A stretch of 64,000 nt of DNA from Megaleporinus macrocephalus. Its lineage: Eukaryota; Chordata; Actinopteri; Characiformes; Anostomidae. Location of the stretch: NCBI GenBank assembly GCA_021613375.1, contig CM038722.1, positions 22,395,607-22,459,606 on the forward strand, read 5' to 3'. Below are positions 45,501 through 58,250 of this stretch, piece by piece (position 1 is the stretch's first letter; each line of letters opens with the position of its first letter). The notes below the pieces were generated by a model. That model had not been told where the DNA came from. It searched no databases and saw nothing but the letters and a program-made list of their open reading frames with translations. A program made the translations under genes and the position numbers.

Positions 45501-48486
45501 GAGATACCAGTGAGATATCTGTGTATGATATCAGTGTGATATATCAGTGTGTGATGTCAGTGTGAGATATCAGTGTGATATATCAGTGTGTGATGTCAGT
45601 GTGAGATATCAGTGTGATATATCAGTGTGTAATAACAGTGTGTGATATCAGTGTGTGATATCAATATAAGATATCAGTGTGAGATATCTGTGAGTGATAT
45701 CAGTGTGAGATATCAATGTGAGATATCAGTGTGTGATATCAGTGTGTGATATCAGTGTGAGATATCAGTGTGTGATATCAGTGTGAGATATCAGTGTGAG
45801 ATATCTGTGTGAGATATCAGTGTAAGATATTAGTGTGAGATATCAGTGTGAGATATCAGTGTGATATCAGTATGTGATATCAGTGTGAGATATCCGTGTG
45901 TGATATCTGTGTGAGATATCAGTGTGAGATCTCAGTGTGAGATATCCGAGTAAAATATTAGTGAGACATCAGTGTGAGATATCAGTGTGTGATATCTGTA
46001 TGTGATATCAGTGTGAGATATCAGTGTGAGATATTAGTGTGAGATTTTAGTGTGAGATATCAGTGTGAGATATTAGTGTGAGATATCCGTGTGAGATATT
46101 AGTGTGGGATATCTGGGTGAGGTATCCATGTGAGATATCAGTGTGAGATATCAGTGTGAGATATCAGTGTGAGATATTAGTGAGACATCAGTGTGAGATA
46201 TCAGTGTGTGATATCTGTGTGAGATACCAGTGTGAGATATCAGTGTGAGATATTAGTGTGTGATATGAGTGTGAGATATCAGTGTGAGATATTAGTGTGA
46301 GATATCAGTGTGAGGTATCCGTGTGAAATATTAGTGAGACATCAGTGTGAGATATCAGTGTGTGATATCAGTGTGTGATCCAAATGAAGAATAAAGAATA
46401 AAGAATGATATCAATGAGAGATATCAGTGTGAGATATCCGTGTGTGATATCAGTGTGAGATATCAATGTGAGATATCAGTGTGAGATATCAGTGTGTGAT
46501 ATCAGTGTGAGATATCAGTGTGAGATATCTGTGTGAGATATCAGTGTAAGATATTAGTGTGAGACATCAGTGTGATATCAGTATGTGATATCTGTGTGAG
46601 ATATCAGTGTGAGATCTCAGTGTGAGATATCTGTGTAAAATATTAGTGAGACATCAGTGTGAGATATCAGTGTGTGATATCTGTATGTGATATCAGTGTG
46701 AGATATCAGTGTGAGATATCAGTGTGAGATATTAGTGTGATATATTAGTGTGAGATATCAGTGTGAGATATTCGTGTGAGATATCCATGTGAAATATTAG
46801 TGTGAGATATCTGGGTGAGGTATCCATGTGAGATATTAGTGTGAAATATCAGTGTGAGATATCAATGTAAGATATCAGTGTGAGATATTAGTGAGATATC
46901 TGTGTGAGATATCAGTGTAAGATATTAGTGTGAGACATCAGTGTGATATCAGTATGTGATATCAGTGAGAGATATCAGTGTGAGATATCAGTGTGAGATA
47001 TCCGTGTGTGATATCTGTGTGAGATATCAGTGTGAGATCTCAGTGTGAGATATCTGTGTAAAATATTAGTGAGACATCAGTGTGAGATATCAGTGTGTGA
47101 TATCTGTATGTGATATCAGTGTGAGATATCAGTGTGAGATATCAGTGTGAGATATTAGTGTGATATATTAGTGTGAGATATCAGTGTGAGATATTCGTGT
47201 GAGATATCCATGTGAGATATTAGTGTGAGATATCTGGGTGAGGTATCCATGTGAGATATTAGTGTGAAATATCAGTGTGAGATATCAGTGTGAGATATTA
47301 GTGAGACATCAGTGTGAGATATCTGTGTGAGATACCAGTGTGAGATATCAGTGTGAGATATTAGTGTGTGATATTAGTGTGAGATATCAGTGTGAGATAT
47401 TAGTGTGAGATATCCGTGTGAGGTATCTGTGTGAGATATTAGTGTGAGATATCAGTGTGAGGTATCCGTGTGAAATATTAGTGAGACATCAGTGTGAGAT
47501 ATCAGTGTGTGATATCAATGATGGATCCAAATGAAGAATAAAGAATTAAGAATGATATCAATGAGAGTTATCAGTGTGAGATATCAGTGTGTAATATCAG
47601 TGTGTGATATCAGTGTGTGATATCAATGTGAGATATCAGTGTGTGATATCAGTGTAAGATATCAGTGTGTGATATCAATGTGAGATATCAGTGTGAGCTA
47701 TCAGTGTGTGATATCAATGTGAGATATCATTCTCTGATATCAGTGTGTGATATCAGTGTGTGATATCGGTGTGAGATATCAGTGTGTGATATCAGTGTGT
47801 GATATCAGTGTGTGATATAAGTGTGAGATTTCAGTGTGTGATATCAGTGTGTGATATCAGTGTGAGATATCAGTGTGAGATATCAGTGTGTGATATCAGT
47901 GTGAGATATCAGTGTGTGATATCAGTGTGAGATATCAGTGTGAGATATCAGTGTGAGATATCAGTGTGTGATATCAGTGTGAGATATCAGTGTGTGATAT
48001 CAGTGTGAGATATCAGTGTGAGATATCAGTGTGTGATATCAGTGTGAGATATCAGTGTGTGATATCAGTGTGAGATATCAGTGTGTGATATCAGTGTGAG
48101 ATTTCAGTGTGTGATAACAGTGTGTGATATCAGTGTGTGATATCAGTGTGAGATATCACTGTGAGATATCAGTGTGAGATATCAGTCTGTGATATTAGTG
48201 TGAGATATCAGTGTGTGATATCAGTGTGAGATTTCAGTGTGTGATATCAGTGTGTGATATCAGTGTGAGATATCAGTGTGAGATATCAGTCTGTGATATT
48301 AGTGTGAGATATCAGTGTGAGATATCAGTGTGTGATATCAGTGTGAGATTTCAGTGTGTGATAACAGTGTGTGATATCAGTGTGAGATATCAGTGTGAGA
48401 TATCAGTGTGAGATATCAGTCTGTGATATTAGTGTGAGATATCAGTGTGAGATATCAGTGTGTGATATCAGTGTGAGATTTCAGTG
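42508..48486. repeat. Large 13-bp minisatellite (GATATCAGTGTGA unit)
   Basis: About 460 head-to-tail copies of a 13-bp unit with the consensus GATATCAGTGTGA or GATATCAGTGTGT fill 6 kb. Most units hold GATATC. Higher-order structure is evident: a block of about 930 bp starting near 42508 is repeated almost exactly (for example 'gtggtatcag' at 42631 and 43561). A non-unit cassette GATCCAAATGAAGAATAAAG recurs at 44697, 45408, 46377 and, slightly changed, 47524. Because 13 is not a multiple of 3, every frame reads the same peptide cycle CDISVRYQCEISV, and frames stay open only where the T variant falls at the stop position. The short plus-strand ORFs here are therefore not genes. Confidence 0.95.
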
Positions 48487-48639
48487 CGGTACCAAATAGA
48501 AATAGCATTTCCAGAAGAGGAACTGTTAAACCAAGCGTTTCACTGCCAGTGAAGCCAGCATCAGTACCGCTGTGGTGAGTGAGTTTGCAGCCAGTATGGG
48601 AACCTAGGGGGCTATTTATACCAGGGGGTATTTTGCACA

Positions 48640-48995
48640 AAGGGTGGGGCAAATCACAAACCGCTGACAGGGTGCTGGGGGCACAAGGCTCATCAATGTG
48701 TGAAGACTGCGAAGTCTATCCCTTCTGATCTGAACCGACAGGAGGGCTTCTGTGGGACGTCACAGGAATTTTTAATGATGGTTACAGGAGAAATGTGTCA
48801 CAACACACAGGGCATCACACACTGCTGTGTATGGTCCCTTGCATGTCGGCGTGCCCATGATATCCTGGGTTCACAGATGAAATCGCCTACAAGGGGTATG
48901 CATGTGTTGGAACCCAGACCTTGGATCAGTGGAAGTCGCCTGGTCTGATGAGTCCTGTTTTCTTTTACGTTGCATGCAGAAGACGAGCCTGCTGT
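48640..48995 (+). mobile_element. Probable Tc-like transposase remnant
   Basis: Near 48925-48975 the frame reads EVAWSDESCFLL, matching the WSDESRF block with the first catalytic Asp of Tc1/Tc3-like transposases, preceded by GMHVLEPRPWISGS-type text in another frame. Frameshifts separate the pieces. The upstream end lies close to the minisatellite. Confidence 0.45.
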
Positions 48996-48999
48996 AAAT

Positions 49000-49540
49000 G
49001 GTAAGTTGTCTTTAATAGCTTGAGAGCAGGATTTGATAGCGTTATAGTGGATTACACTGCAGATTCAAGTGTTCTTCTAATGCCATTCTGTTGAGACGTT
49101 ACAAATATTTTGTGGTCTTATCCTGCCAGGTCTGCACTGGAGTGGTCTTACGTTTTATCCCAGCCATAGATAAGGTGACAATACGACCGTCGAGTTTTGG
49201 GAACCCTGGAAGCAGCCAGTAATGACAGAGTCTGGGAAGATATGATGGATTATGACTGTCCTAAGTGTTTTGAGATTCAGGCTACTGAACTTCTAATCAC
49301 CATGTTGTTTGTTCGAGATACCATAGAGAAATATGGAAGTAGGGAATAATGCGTACTGTACAGTAAAGTATATGGTCGGCCCCAAAGCTCCCACTCATTA
49401 AAACATGTACACAAGTCAGTTATCATTGAAAATAACTTGTCAAAACTAGGTGGGCACAGCAAAGTATTAGCCCGTCCTTTGTAGTTAATGTTATGTCCTA
49501 GTAAATAGAATACAATACAATAGAATACAATTCAGAACTA
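49000..49540. other. No gene recognised
   Basis: No exon or repeat family was identified. A 61-codon minus-strand frame at 49277-49462 has no recognised content. Confidence 0.4.
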
Positions 49541-49595
49541 TTTGCCGCTTGTGTTTGCACACGGCGGATATTGACCTCCACATTTAACCCATCCA
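49541..49595 (+). mobile_element. Left flank of the dispersed element that hosts the 51-bp minisatellite
   Basis: The phrase 'ttgtgtttgcacacggcggatattgacctccacatttaacccatcc' is commonly found, in fish, just before a short 'gtgaacacacacactag ... gcagtga' stretch. That single stretch appears to have expanded here into the 4 kb array. Confidence 0.45.
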
Positions 49596-50475
49596 TGCAG
49601 TGAAACACCCACATACACACACACAAGTGAACATACACACTAGGAGGCAGTGAAATACCCACATACACACACACTAGTAGACATGCACACTAGGAGGCAG
49701 TGAATTACCCACATAAACAAACACTAGTGAACATACACACCAAGAGGCAGTGAAACACCCACATACACACACACACTAGTGAACATACACACTAGGAGGC
49801 AGTGAAACAACCACATACACACAGACTAGTGAACATGCACACCAAGAGGCAGTAAAACACCCACATACACACACACTAGTGAACATACACAGTAGGAGGC
49901 AATGAAACACCCACATACACACACACACACACACTGGTAAACATACACACCAAGAGACAGTAAAACACCCACATACACACACACGCTAGTGAACATACAC
50001 ACTAGGAAGCAGTGAAACAACCACATACATATACACTAGTGAACATACACACCAAGAGGCAGTGAAGCACCCACATATACACACATCAGTGAACATACAC
50101 ACTAGGAGGCAGTAAAACACTCAAATACAAACACATTAGTTAACATACCCACTAGGAGGCAGTGAAACACCCACATACACACACACTAGTGAACATACAC
50201 ACTAGGAGGCAATGAAACACCCACATACACACACACGCTAGTGAACATACACACTAGGAGGCAGTAAAACACCCACATAAATACACACCAGTGAACATTC
50301 ACACTAGGAGGCAGTAAAACACCCACATAAATACACACCAGTGAACATTCACACTAGGAGGCATTGAAACACCCACATACAAACACACTAGTTAACATAC
50401 ACACTAGGAGGCAGTGAAACAACCACATACACACACACACTAGTAAACATACACACCAAGAGGCAGTGAAACACC

Positions 50476-50518
<43 letters not shown>

Positions 50519-51223
50519 GAACATACAAACTAGGAGGCAGTGAAACAACCACATACATACACACTAGTGAACATACACACCAAGAGGCAGTGAAACACCC
50601 ACATACACACACACGCTAGTGAACATACACACTAAGAGGCAGTGAAACACCCACATACACACACACTAGTAAACATACACACCAAGAGGCAGTGAAACAC
50701 CCACATACACACACACACACACACACACACTAGTGAACATACACACCAAGAGGCAGTGAAACACCCACATACACACACACACCAGTGAACATACACACTA
50801 GGAGGCAGTAAAACACCCACATACATACACACGAGTGAACATACACACCAAGAGGCAGTGAAACACCCACATACACACACACACACCAGTGAACATACAC
50901 ACTAGGAGGCAGTAAAACACCCACATACATACACACCAGTGAACATACACACTAGGAGGCAGTGAAACACCCACATACAAACACACTAGTGAACATACAC
51001 ACTAGGAGGCAGTGAAACACACACATACACACACTAGTGAACATACACACTAGGAGGCAGTAAAACACCCACATAAATACACACCAGTGAACATTCACAC
51101 TAGGAGGCAGTAAAACACCCACATACAAACACACTAGTGAACATACACACTAGGAGGCAGTGAAACAACCACATACACACACACACACTAGTAAACATAC
51201 ACACCAAGAGGCAGTGAAACACC

Positions 51224-51269
<46 letters not shown>

Positions 51270-53365
51270 CTAGTGAACATACAAACTAGGAGGCAGTGAA
51301 ACAACCACATACATACACACTAGTGAACATACACACCAAGAGGCAGTGAAACACCCACATACACACACACGCTAGTGAACATACACACTAGGAGGCAGTA
51401 AAACACCCACATAAATACACACCAGTGAACATACACACTAGGAGGCAGTGAAACACCCACATACTAACACACTAGTTAACATACACACTAAGAGGCAGTG
51501 AAACACCCACATACACACACACTAGTAAACATACACACCAAGAGGCAGTGAAACACCCATATACACACACACACACACACACACTAGTGAACATACACAC
51601 CAAGAGGCAGTGAAACACCCACATACACACACACACCAGTGAACATACACACTAGGAGGCAGTAAAACACCCACATACATACACACGAGTGAACATACAC
51701 ACCAAGAGGCAGTGAAACACCCACATACACACACACACACCAGTGAACATACACACTAGGAGGCAGTAAAACACCCACATACATACACACCAGTGAACAT
51801 ACACACTAGGAGGCAGTGAAACACCCACATACAAACACACTAGTGAACATACACACTAGGAGGCAGTGAAACACACACATACACACACTAGTGAACATAC
51901 ACACTAGGAGGCAGTGAAACACCCACACACACACACTAGTGAACATACACACTAGGAGGCAGTGAAACACCCACATACACACACTAGTGAACATACACAC
52001 TAGGAGGCAGCGAAACACCCACATAGACACACACGAGTGAACATACACAATAGGAGGCAGTGAAACACCCACATACACACACACACCAGTGAACATACAC
52101 ACTAGGAGGCAGCGAAACACCCACATAGACACACACGAGTGAACATACACATTAGGCGGCAGTAAAACACCCACATACAAACACACTAGTGAACATACAT
52201 ACTAGGAGGCAGTGAAACACCCACCCACCCACACTAGAAAACATACACGCTAGGAGGCAGTGAACATACACACTAGGAGGCAGTGAAACACACACAAACA
52301 CACGCTAGTGAACATACACACTAGGAGGCAGTAAAACACCCACATACATACACACGAGTGAACATACACACCAAGAGGCAGTGAAACACCCACATACACA
52401 CACACCAGTGAACATACACACTAGGAGGCAGTAAAACACCCACATACATACACACCTGTGAACATACACACTAGGAGGCAGTGGAACACCCACATACAAA
52501 CACACTAGTGAACATACACACTAGGAGGCAGTGAAACACACACATACACACACTAGTGAACATACACACTAGGAGGCAGTGAAACACCCACACACACACA
52601 CACTAGTGAACATACACACTAGGAGGCAGTGAAACACCCACATACACACACTAGTGAACATACACACTAGGAGGCAGCGAAACACCCACATAGACACACA
52701 CGAGTGAACATACACACTAGGAGGCAGTGAAACACCCACATACACACACACACACCAGTGAACATACACACTAGGAGGCAGCGAAACACCCACATAGACA
52801 CACACGAGTGAACATACACATTAGGAGGCAGTAAAACACCCACATACAAACACACTAGTGAACATACATACTAGGAGGCAGTGAAACACCCACCCACCCA
52901 CACTAGAAAACATACACGCTAGGAGGCAGTGAACATACACACTAGGAGGCAGTGAAACACACACAAACACACGCTAGTGAACATACACACTAGGAGGCAG
53001 TAAAACACCCACATACATACACACGAGTGAACATACACACCAAGAGGCAGTGAAACACCCACATACACACACACCAGTGAACATACACACTAGGAGGCAG
53101 TAAAACACCCACATACATACACACCTGTGAACATACACACTAGGAGGCAGTGAAACACCCACATACAAACACACTAGTGAACATACACACTAGGAGGCAG
53201 TAAAACACCCACATACATACACACCAGTAAACATACACACTAGGAGGCAGTGAAACACCCACATACACACACTAGTGAACATACACACTAGGAGGCAGTG
53301 AAACACACTCACACACACACACAAACACACTAGTGAACATTCACACTAGGAGGCAGTGAAACACC

Positions 53366-53408
<43 letters not shown>

Positions 53409-53432
53409 GAACATACACACTAGGAGGCAGTG

Positions 53433-53491
<59 letters not shown>

Positions 53492-53525
53492 AGTGAACAT
53501 TCACACTAGGAGGCAGTGAAACACC

Positions 53526-53564
<39 letters not shown>

Positions 53565-53582
53565 GAACATGCACACTAGGGG
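49596..53582. repeat. Large 50-51-bp minisatellite with CA-rich part
   Basis: About 75-80 copies of a unit 'agtgaacatacacactaggaggcagtgaaacacccacatacacacacact' run head to tail. Variants include 'accaagaggcagt' for 'actaggaggcagt', and inner CA tracts of different length. Blocks of several units are themselves duplicated (for example the run at 50632-50990 recurs at 51485-51845, and 52305-52505 recurs at 52974-53174). On the minus strand the common 51-bp unit encodes a 17-residue cycle such as MWVFHCLLVCMFTSVCV, which yields many frames of 60-126 codons. They start and stop wherever the CA tract length shifts frame, so I regard them as by-products. Confidence 0.95.
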
Positions 53583-53690
53583 ACACTTGCCTGAAGTGAT
53601 GGGCAGCCCCATCCACAATGCCTGGGGAGCAGTTGTGGGTTAGGTGCTTTGCTCAAGGGCACTTTAGTCGTGTGCTGTTGACCAGGTTAA
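53583..53690 (+). mobile_element. Right flank of the dispersed element
   Basis: The phrases 'gaagtgatgggcagccccatccacaatgcctggggagcagttgtgggttaggtgctttgctcaagggcac' are a widespread fish repeat that normally follows 'ctaggaggcagtgagcac'. It marks the other end of the element whose centre expanded. Confidence 0.55.
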
Positions 53691-54850
53691 CTATATAATA
53701 AACTCTGAAGGTGTGAGTAGCCTAATCCCGCACTTCAATTAAAAATTGACTTGTTTTTTTACTAGCAGTATAAATGTACCGTACTTCTAAATTAAATGAT
53801 AAAACAAATAAATAAGAACATAAATATATATGAACAAATAAGTTTCTAATAGTAACATCTTTGTACTTTTATTTTTACCTTTTTAGCATACATGGGAATT
53901 TCAAAGCCTATTTTTATTTATACACAAACTTCCACAGGTTTTTGTGGATTAGTATGGCTATGCCAGTTTGCTTTCTTACCCTACTTTCTAAGTAAACTAA
54001 TTGCTGGAATCTAATAAAAACATCAAGAAGTCAGGACAAATGACCTATTCTTAAAACAACAATACATAAAAGTACGTACCATTTAAACTTTTAACTGATC
54101 TTAACTCTTGAAAGCTGCACATCGGTCTAACTACTTGTTCTCTGTATACAGTAGGCTACCTACCCTACTCCCGGAGATGTTTAGTTCCAATCTGCATCTA
54201 ATTTGTTGTGGCAAACCGTGCTTGGAACTAGACAACATAGCAAAGTAGATCTGCAGGACTAGGACCCTACATAGGGTACAGTATGCGTGTACTACACATG
54301 AAATACCAGATTTCACCTAATTAATGTCGAGAATGGTCTTATAGTGAGAAGTGTTGGATGTGAGACAGATGATAACTCAGATGCACCAAAAGCTTGTTAT
54401 GGTACAATGTTTTCCTTGCTCCAAAAAAATGTTCTCTGGGTAACATGACCTCTTCACCTCCCCATTGTGTCTGGCTGCTCCTCAGATTTCATCACACTGC
54501 CTAATATAACACTGAGTATCTTCGGAAGAACCCAGTTTTTTGTTATTCTTATGAAATGTAATTCTGCTATACTCAGATTTCACCACTAGGGGTCAGTAGG
54601 ATATCATGTGTTCACATTAGTGTTTCTTTCCCTGAGTCGAAGTGGGAGCCAGACTTGTCGGCACCAGGAGTGGGTGAGTGAATGAGTGAATGAGTGAATG
54701 AATGAGTGAGTGAGTGAGTGAGTGAAATGAAGTTTTTCCACAACAAAAATAGAAAAATCACAGCAGTTACTGTTTGTTTGCGCTCTGCTCCTACCGGTGG
54801 GCTGTTTGGTGATCTGCCTGTTTCACGTGACTGGCCTATAAAAACTTTCG
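53691..54850. other. No gene recognised; (GTGA)n tract
   Basis: AT-rich sequence. A GTGA/GAAT-type tetranucleotide tract lies at about 54672-54725. No exon or domain was seen. Confidence 0.45.
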
Positions 54851-54854
54851 GGTA

Positions 54855-55480
54855 ATTTTATTTTTAATTCTGGTTTAAAAAATAGTAGCTGATCTGCTTC
54901 TGCACAGTTTGTGGTCACAGGACGCTGTCGGCTGGTTGCTGGACTACTCTCAGTCCAGCAGGGACACTGAGGTGTTTTAAACACTCCACTGATCCACTCC
55001 TTCCAGCACAACACACAGTAACACACCATCATATCAGTGTCTCTGCAGTGCTGAGAATGATCCACCAGTGAAATAAGCCTTCTCTGTGGGGGTCTTGGCC
55101 ACTGAAGGTCAATGTATGCAATTAGATGATCTACAGTCTGTATCTTTAGAACTACAAAGTGCTCCTATATGGTAAATAGAGCTGATAAAATGAACAGTGA
55201 GCGGAGACTTGTTTATTTTTTTATTTTCTTCCTGTTTACATTGTTTATTTTTTGATCAGAATTAAAAATAAGTGTACCTGAAGTTTTCATAGCCCAGAAT
55301 GAGAATGATCCACCAGCCAAATAATATCTTCTCTGTAGAGAAACAAAGTAAACAGACAAACAGATGATCTACAGTCTGTAAGTGTAGAACCGTAAAAGTG
55401 CTCCTAAATGGTCAGTCGAGCTGATAAACACAAAGAGGTGTATCTAACAGAGTGGCCGGTGGGTGGGTGGGTGTATGTGT
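54855..55480. mobile_element. Dispersed repeat of otophysan type
   Basis: Phrases include 'ggacactgaggtgttttaaacactcc', 'tgatccactccttccagcacaacacacagtaacacacc', 'atatcagtgtctctgcagtgctgagaatgatccacca', 'gatgatctacagtctgta' and 'gagctgataaa'. They occur in this order in a repeat I associate with characin and catfish genomes. The central part is present twice (ending near 55200 and again near 55460), indicating an internal duplication. Confidence 0.55.
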
Positions 55481-55645
55481 GTGTACACATATTCAGCATT
55501 GTAGACGTACTGATGATAACCAGGATATAGAAACACGAGTAATGATGTAATTTATCATCATATGAATTATCTTATCGTCATATGAATATATATATATGTA
55601 TAAAATTCTGACTTCGGCATAAACACTGTGTTTAGTTCTTTAGGG

Positions 55646-55650
<5 letters not shown>

Positions 55651-55726
<76 letters not shown>
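55651..55726. repeat. (TA)n microsatellite
   Basis: About 37 TA dinucleotides with no interruption. Confidence 0.95.
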
Positions 55727-55729
<3 letters not shown>

Positions 55730-55730
<1 letters not shown>

Positions 55731-56923
55731 CTTATAAAAATGGTTATTGAGGTGTTCTGCTTTGGTCAGAGCAATATATAAACTGATACCATGTAAAACT
55801 CGTGTCCATTTAGCACCGATCGCATGGAAAGAGCCATTAAAAAGCACTTACTACCTTTTTTGTAACATGGAGTATATGTTATAAATTATAAAAAAAAAAA
55901 AAAAAATCTTCTTTCACTGTATAAGACCTGTCACGTACAGACAGAGACTCATGATGTGATATATTTAGTCCACCCTATGCACAGACCAAACCCACAAACA
56001 AGACCAGGAGCGGAAAAAACTGTAAGCTTTTTATTTCTTCATCTCTCCTCAACACCACCTCCTGTCTTTTTCTTTTCTGAGAAGACAAGCAGATGAGTGG
56101 AAGAGGCGGACTGTCTGAGCTGAGACAGAGAGGAAGACAGGTGCCAAGAAAGGAAGGATCAAAAGATGAGGATGAGATCAGGCTAGGATCAGAGAGAAGG
56201 AGAGCAAGAGAGAGTTCCTGAAAAAGAGAACGAATGGAATTAGGTAAGATAGAAGATAGAGGAGAGTCTACTCTGAGGAGTTAAAACACTACAGGAAGCA
56301 AGGAGAGATCGTCTTCAAATTTAAACATATTGCTTTTTCAAGATATTTGGTTTGCAGTGAGACATACGCTGACATTACATGGTCTGGTCTTCCAAATCTG
56401 GGGCATCAAATTTCAGATTAGGAATTCCAGAGCTGTTTTAGTGATTTCCTGCTCAAGCACACCTGCTTCATATGTGTAGTAATCAGGCCAGATAATCACG
56501 CCCACCAGTGTTGCATTGCGACTTCTTCAAAAGATTAATATGCAGCCAGACTTTAGACCTTTGAGACGCGGTTACAGCTAGACTATCTTACCAAACACGC
56601 CACCTCAGGCTTTAGCTTCTCATCAGTTTACCACCAGTGCATGTTGTCATGTGGGCTTTTTAAAGAAAGCACTGGTGTATATACATATATATATATTAAT
56701 CTATTCACAATCCCCCCTTTTTTATAAACCCTCATTAATATGTGATTCCATTCATCCAGTTAATTTTTGTTCGCTTCTGTGTTTTAAACTGCTTGACTCA
56801 AGAATCTCAGTGGACTGTTGGGTCTCCCAATGATGATTTAATGATGACCTTCAGGGGCCAGCCCTAGTATAGGTAACATTAGCTACTGGCAAGCTTCAAT
56901 GAACTAATGTCAGCACAGCTTAC

Positions 56924-56930
<7 letters not shown>
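55730..56930. other. No gene recognised
   Basis: It contains an A run (55889-55905) and a purine-rich stretch near 56090-56280 (aagacaagcagatgag...gagagaaggagagcaagag). The latter could be a 3' UTR of a minus-strand gene, with TTTATT at about 56028 as a reversed AATAAA, but no coding sequence supports this. Confidence 0.35.

Positions 56931-56931
<1 letters not shown>

Positions 56932-57014
<83 letters not shown>
56932..57014. repeat. (TA)n microsatellite
   Basis: About 41 TA dinucleotides, the longest such tract in the window. Confidence 0.95.
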
Positions 57015-57016
<2 letters not shown>

Positions 57017-58250
57017 ACCTGCACAGGTTGTTCATAACTGTATCTCACTGCAAACCAGCCAATCAGAGTAGAGCTCATCAAACTATGTATCAGCACACTA
57101 AAAAGGGCAAAACAGCTCGTTTCATTCTAGGGCCAAATTATAGGGCCCACAGTTGGGCATTTGTCAACTTAACCAAAGTCACATACTTTCTATGTGGACA
57201 CGTAAACATATCTATGTAGGGGTGTGCCAGCAAAGGTGGAGTAATAAAACCAAGTCTGTATGGTCATTGAGCTTGCCGAGGTGTATAGAACAGCAATGAA
57301 TACAGAGTGCATTTTCTTGTACACGGGAAACAAGTCTGTCCTGAAAGGAGTGGCCAAAACAAATAAAAAAAACCAAAAACATTTGAATAAATTTGTCCTG
57401 AATTGAGGATGTGATGGAGCTGGGATCACGTTACAGTCAGGGGTCAGTCTCAGGACAACAGACGTCAACTTATTCACAATTATTATTAAGTTCTCTATTA
57501 TTAAGTCTCTGGTTTCCTCCATCCACATTACAGTGTTTTGAATGAATTTCCAACTCTGAGAACATTATCAGTGGTTTCAGTGGAGATTAAGGCCAAAAGC
57601 AGAGAGGGGGAAAAAAATGCAAGGCCTTTGTTTGTTAGACCAGGAACATCACCAACCGTGCCAAACTCCACCTTCCATGCACCTGCTCTTTGTTGATAAC
57701 GGACTCAGACACTGATCACCTCTGTGTCATTTACAAAGTGCTTATTCAACACACCAGATTTGCTTTGTCAAGCCGTTGGTAGCATCTGAATGTGAAAGTC
57801 AGGCGGATATGACTGCAGCTGCAAAACTCAATCACCAAACTTTTTTAGGACCACTTCATTTGGACTGGACTTGTTCAAATGACCCTCAACCTAGGAGCAC
57901 GAGTAGACACTATTGCAAAGCACTGACTGAGAAGATAAGGTTTCGTAACTGAACTGACATTTATCTGCCATTTGGGTTTTGTGAAACACCAAGCTGTCTA
58001 AGACGAAGCTAGGACTTGACATGCCTTTGTCCAACGACATCTTCTTGTGACCTTTCAACACTGTACTGTCCAAACTACATACTGCAGTTTAATATCAATG
58101 AAGGGAAAAAAACAACACTATGAACAAAATACAGAAAGAATACAGCAAGCATTTTACAGGCTCTGGAGCTGACAGCAGTGTTCCTCATCCATCTTGCTCA
58201 GCTTTGACACCCCTGACTGTCTTTCATTGGCCACCACATGGTTATATATT
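57015..58250. other. No gene recognised
   Basis: A 112-codon minus-strand frame (57190-57528) has no recognisable domain and ordinary AT-rich codon use. No splice-consistent exon was found. Confidence 0.4.

Noticed and set aside
42863..48411. Plus-strand ORFs with CDISVRYQ-type repeats
   Set aside because: By-products of the 13-bp minisatellite. The same peptide appears in any frame.
49776..53174. Many minus-strand ORFs of 60-126 codons rich in Cys, Val and Phe
   Set aside because: They are the translation of the 51-bp minisatellite. They begin and end with CA-tract length changes and have no independent content.
42508..53582. Minisatellites as a CRISPR array
   Set aside because: Units are contiguous without unique spacers, and the window is a vertebrate genome.
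56020..56290. Possible 3' UTR of a minus-strand gene
   Set aside because: Only a reversed AATAAA-like string and purine-rich sequence. No coding exon found on the minus strand nearby.
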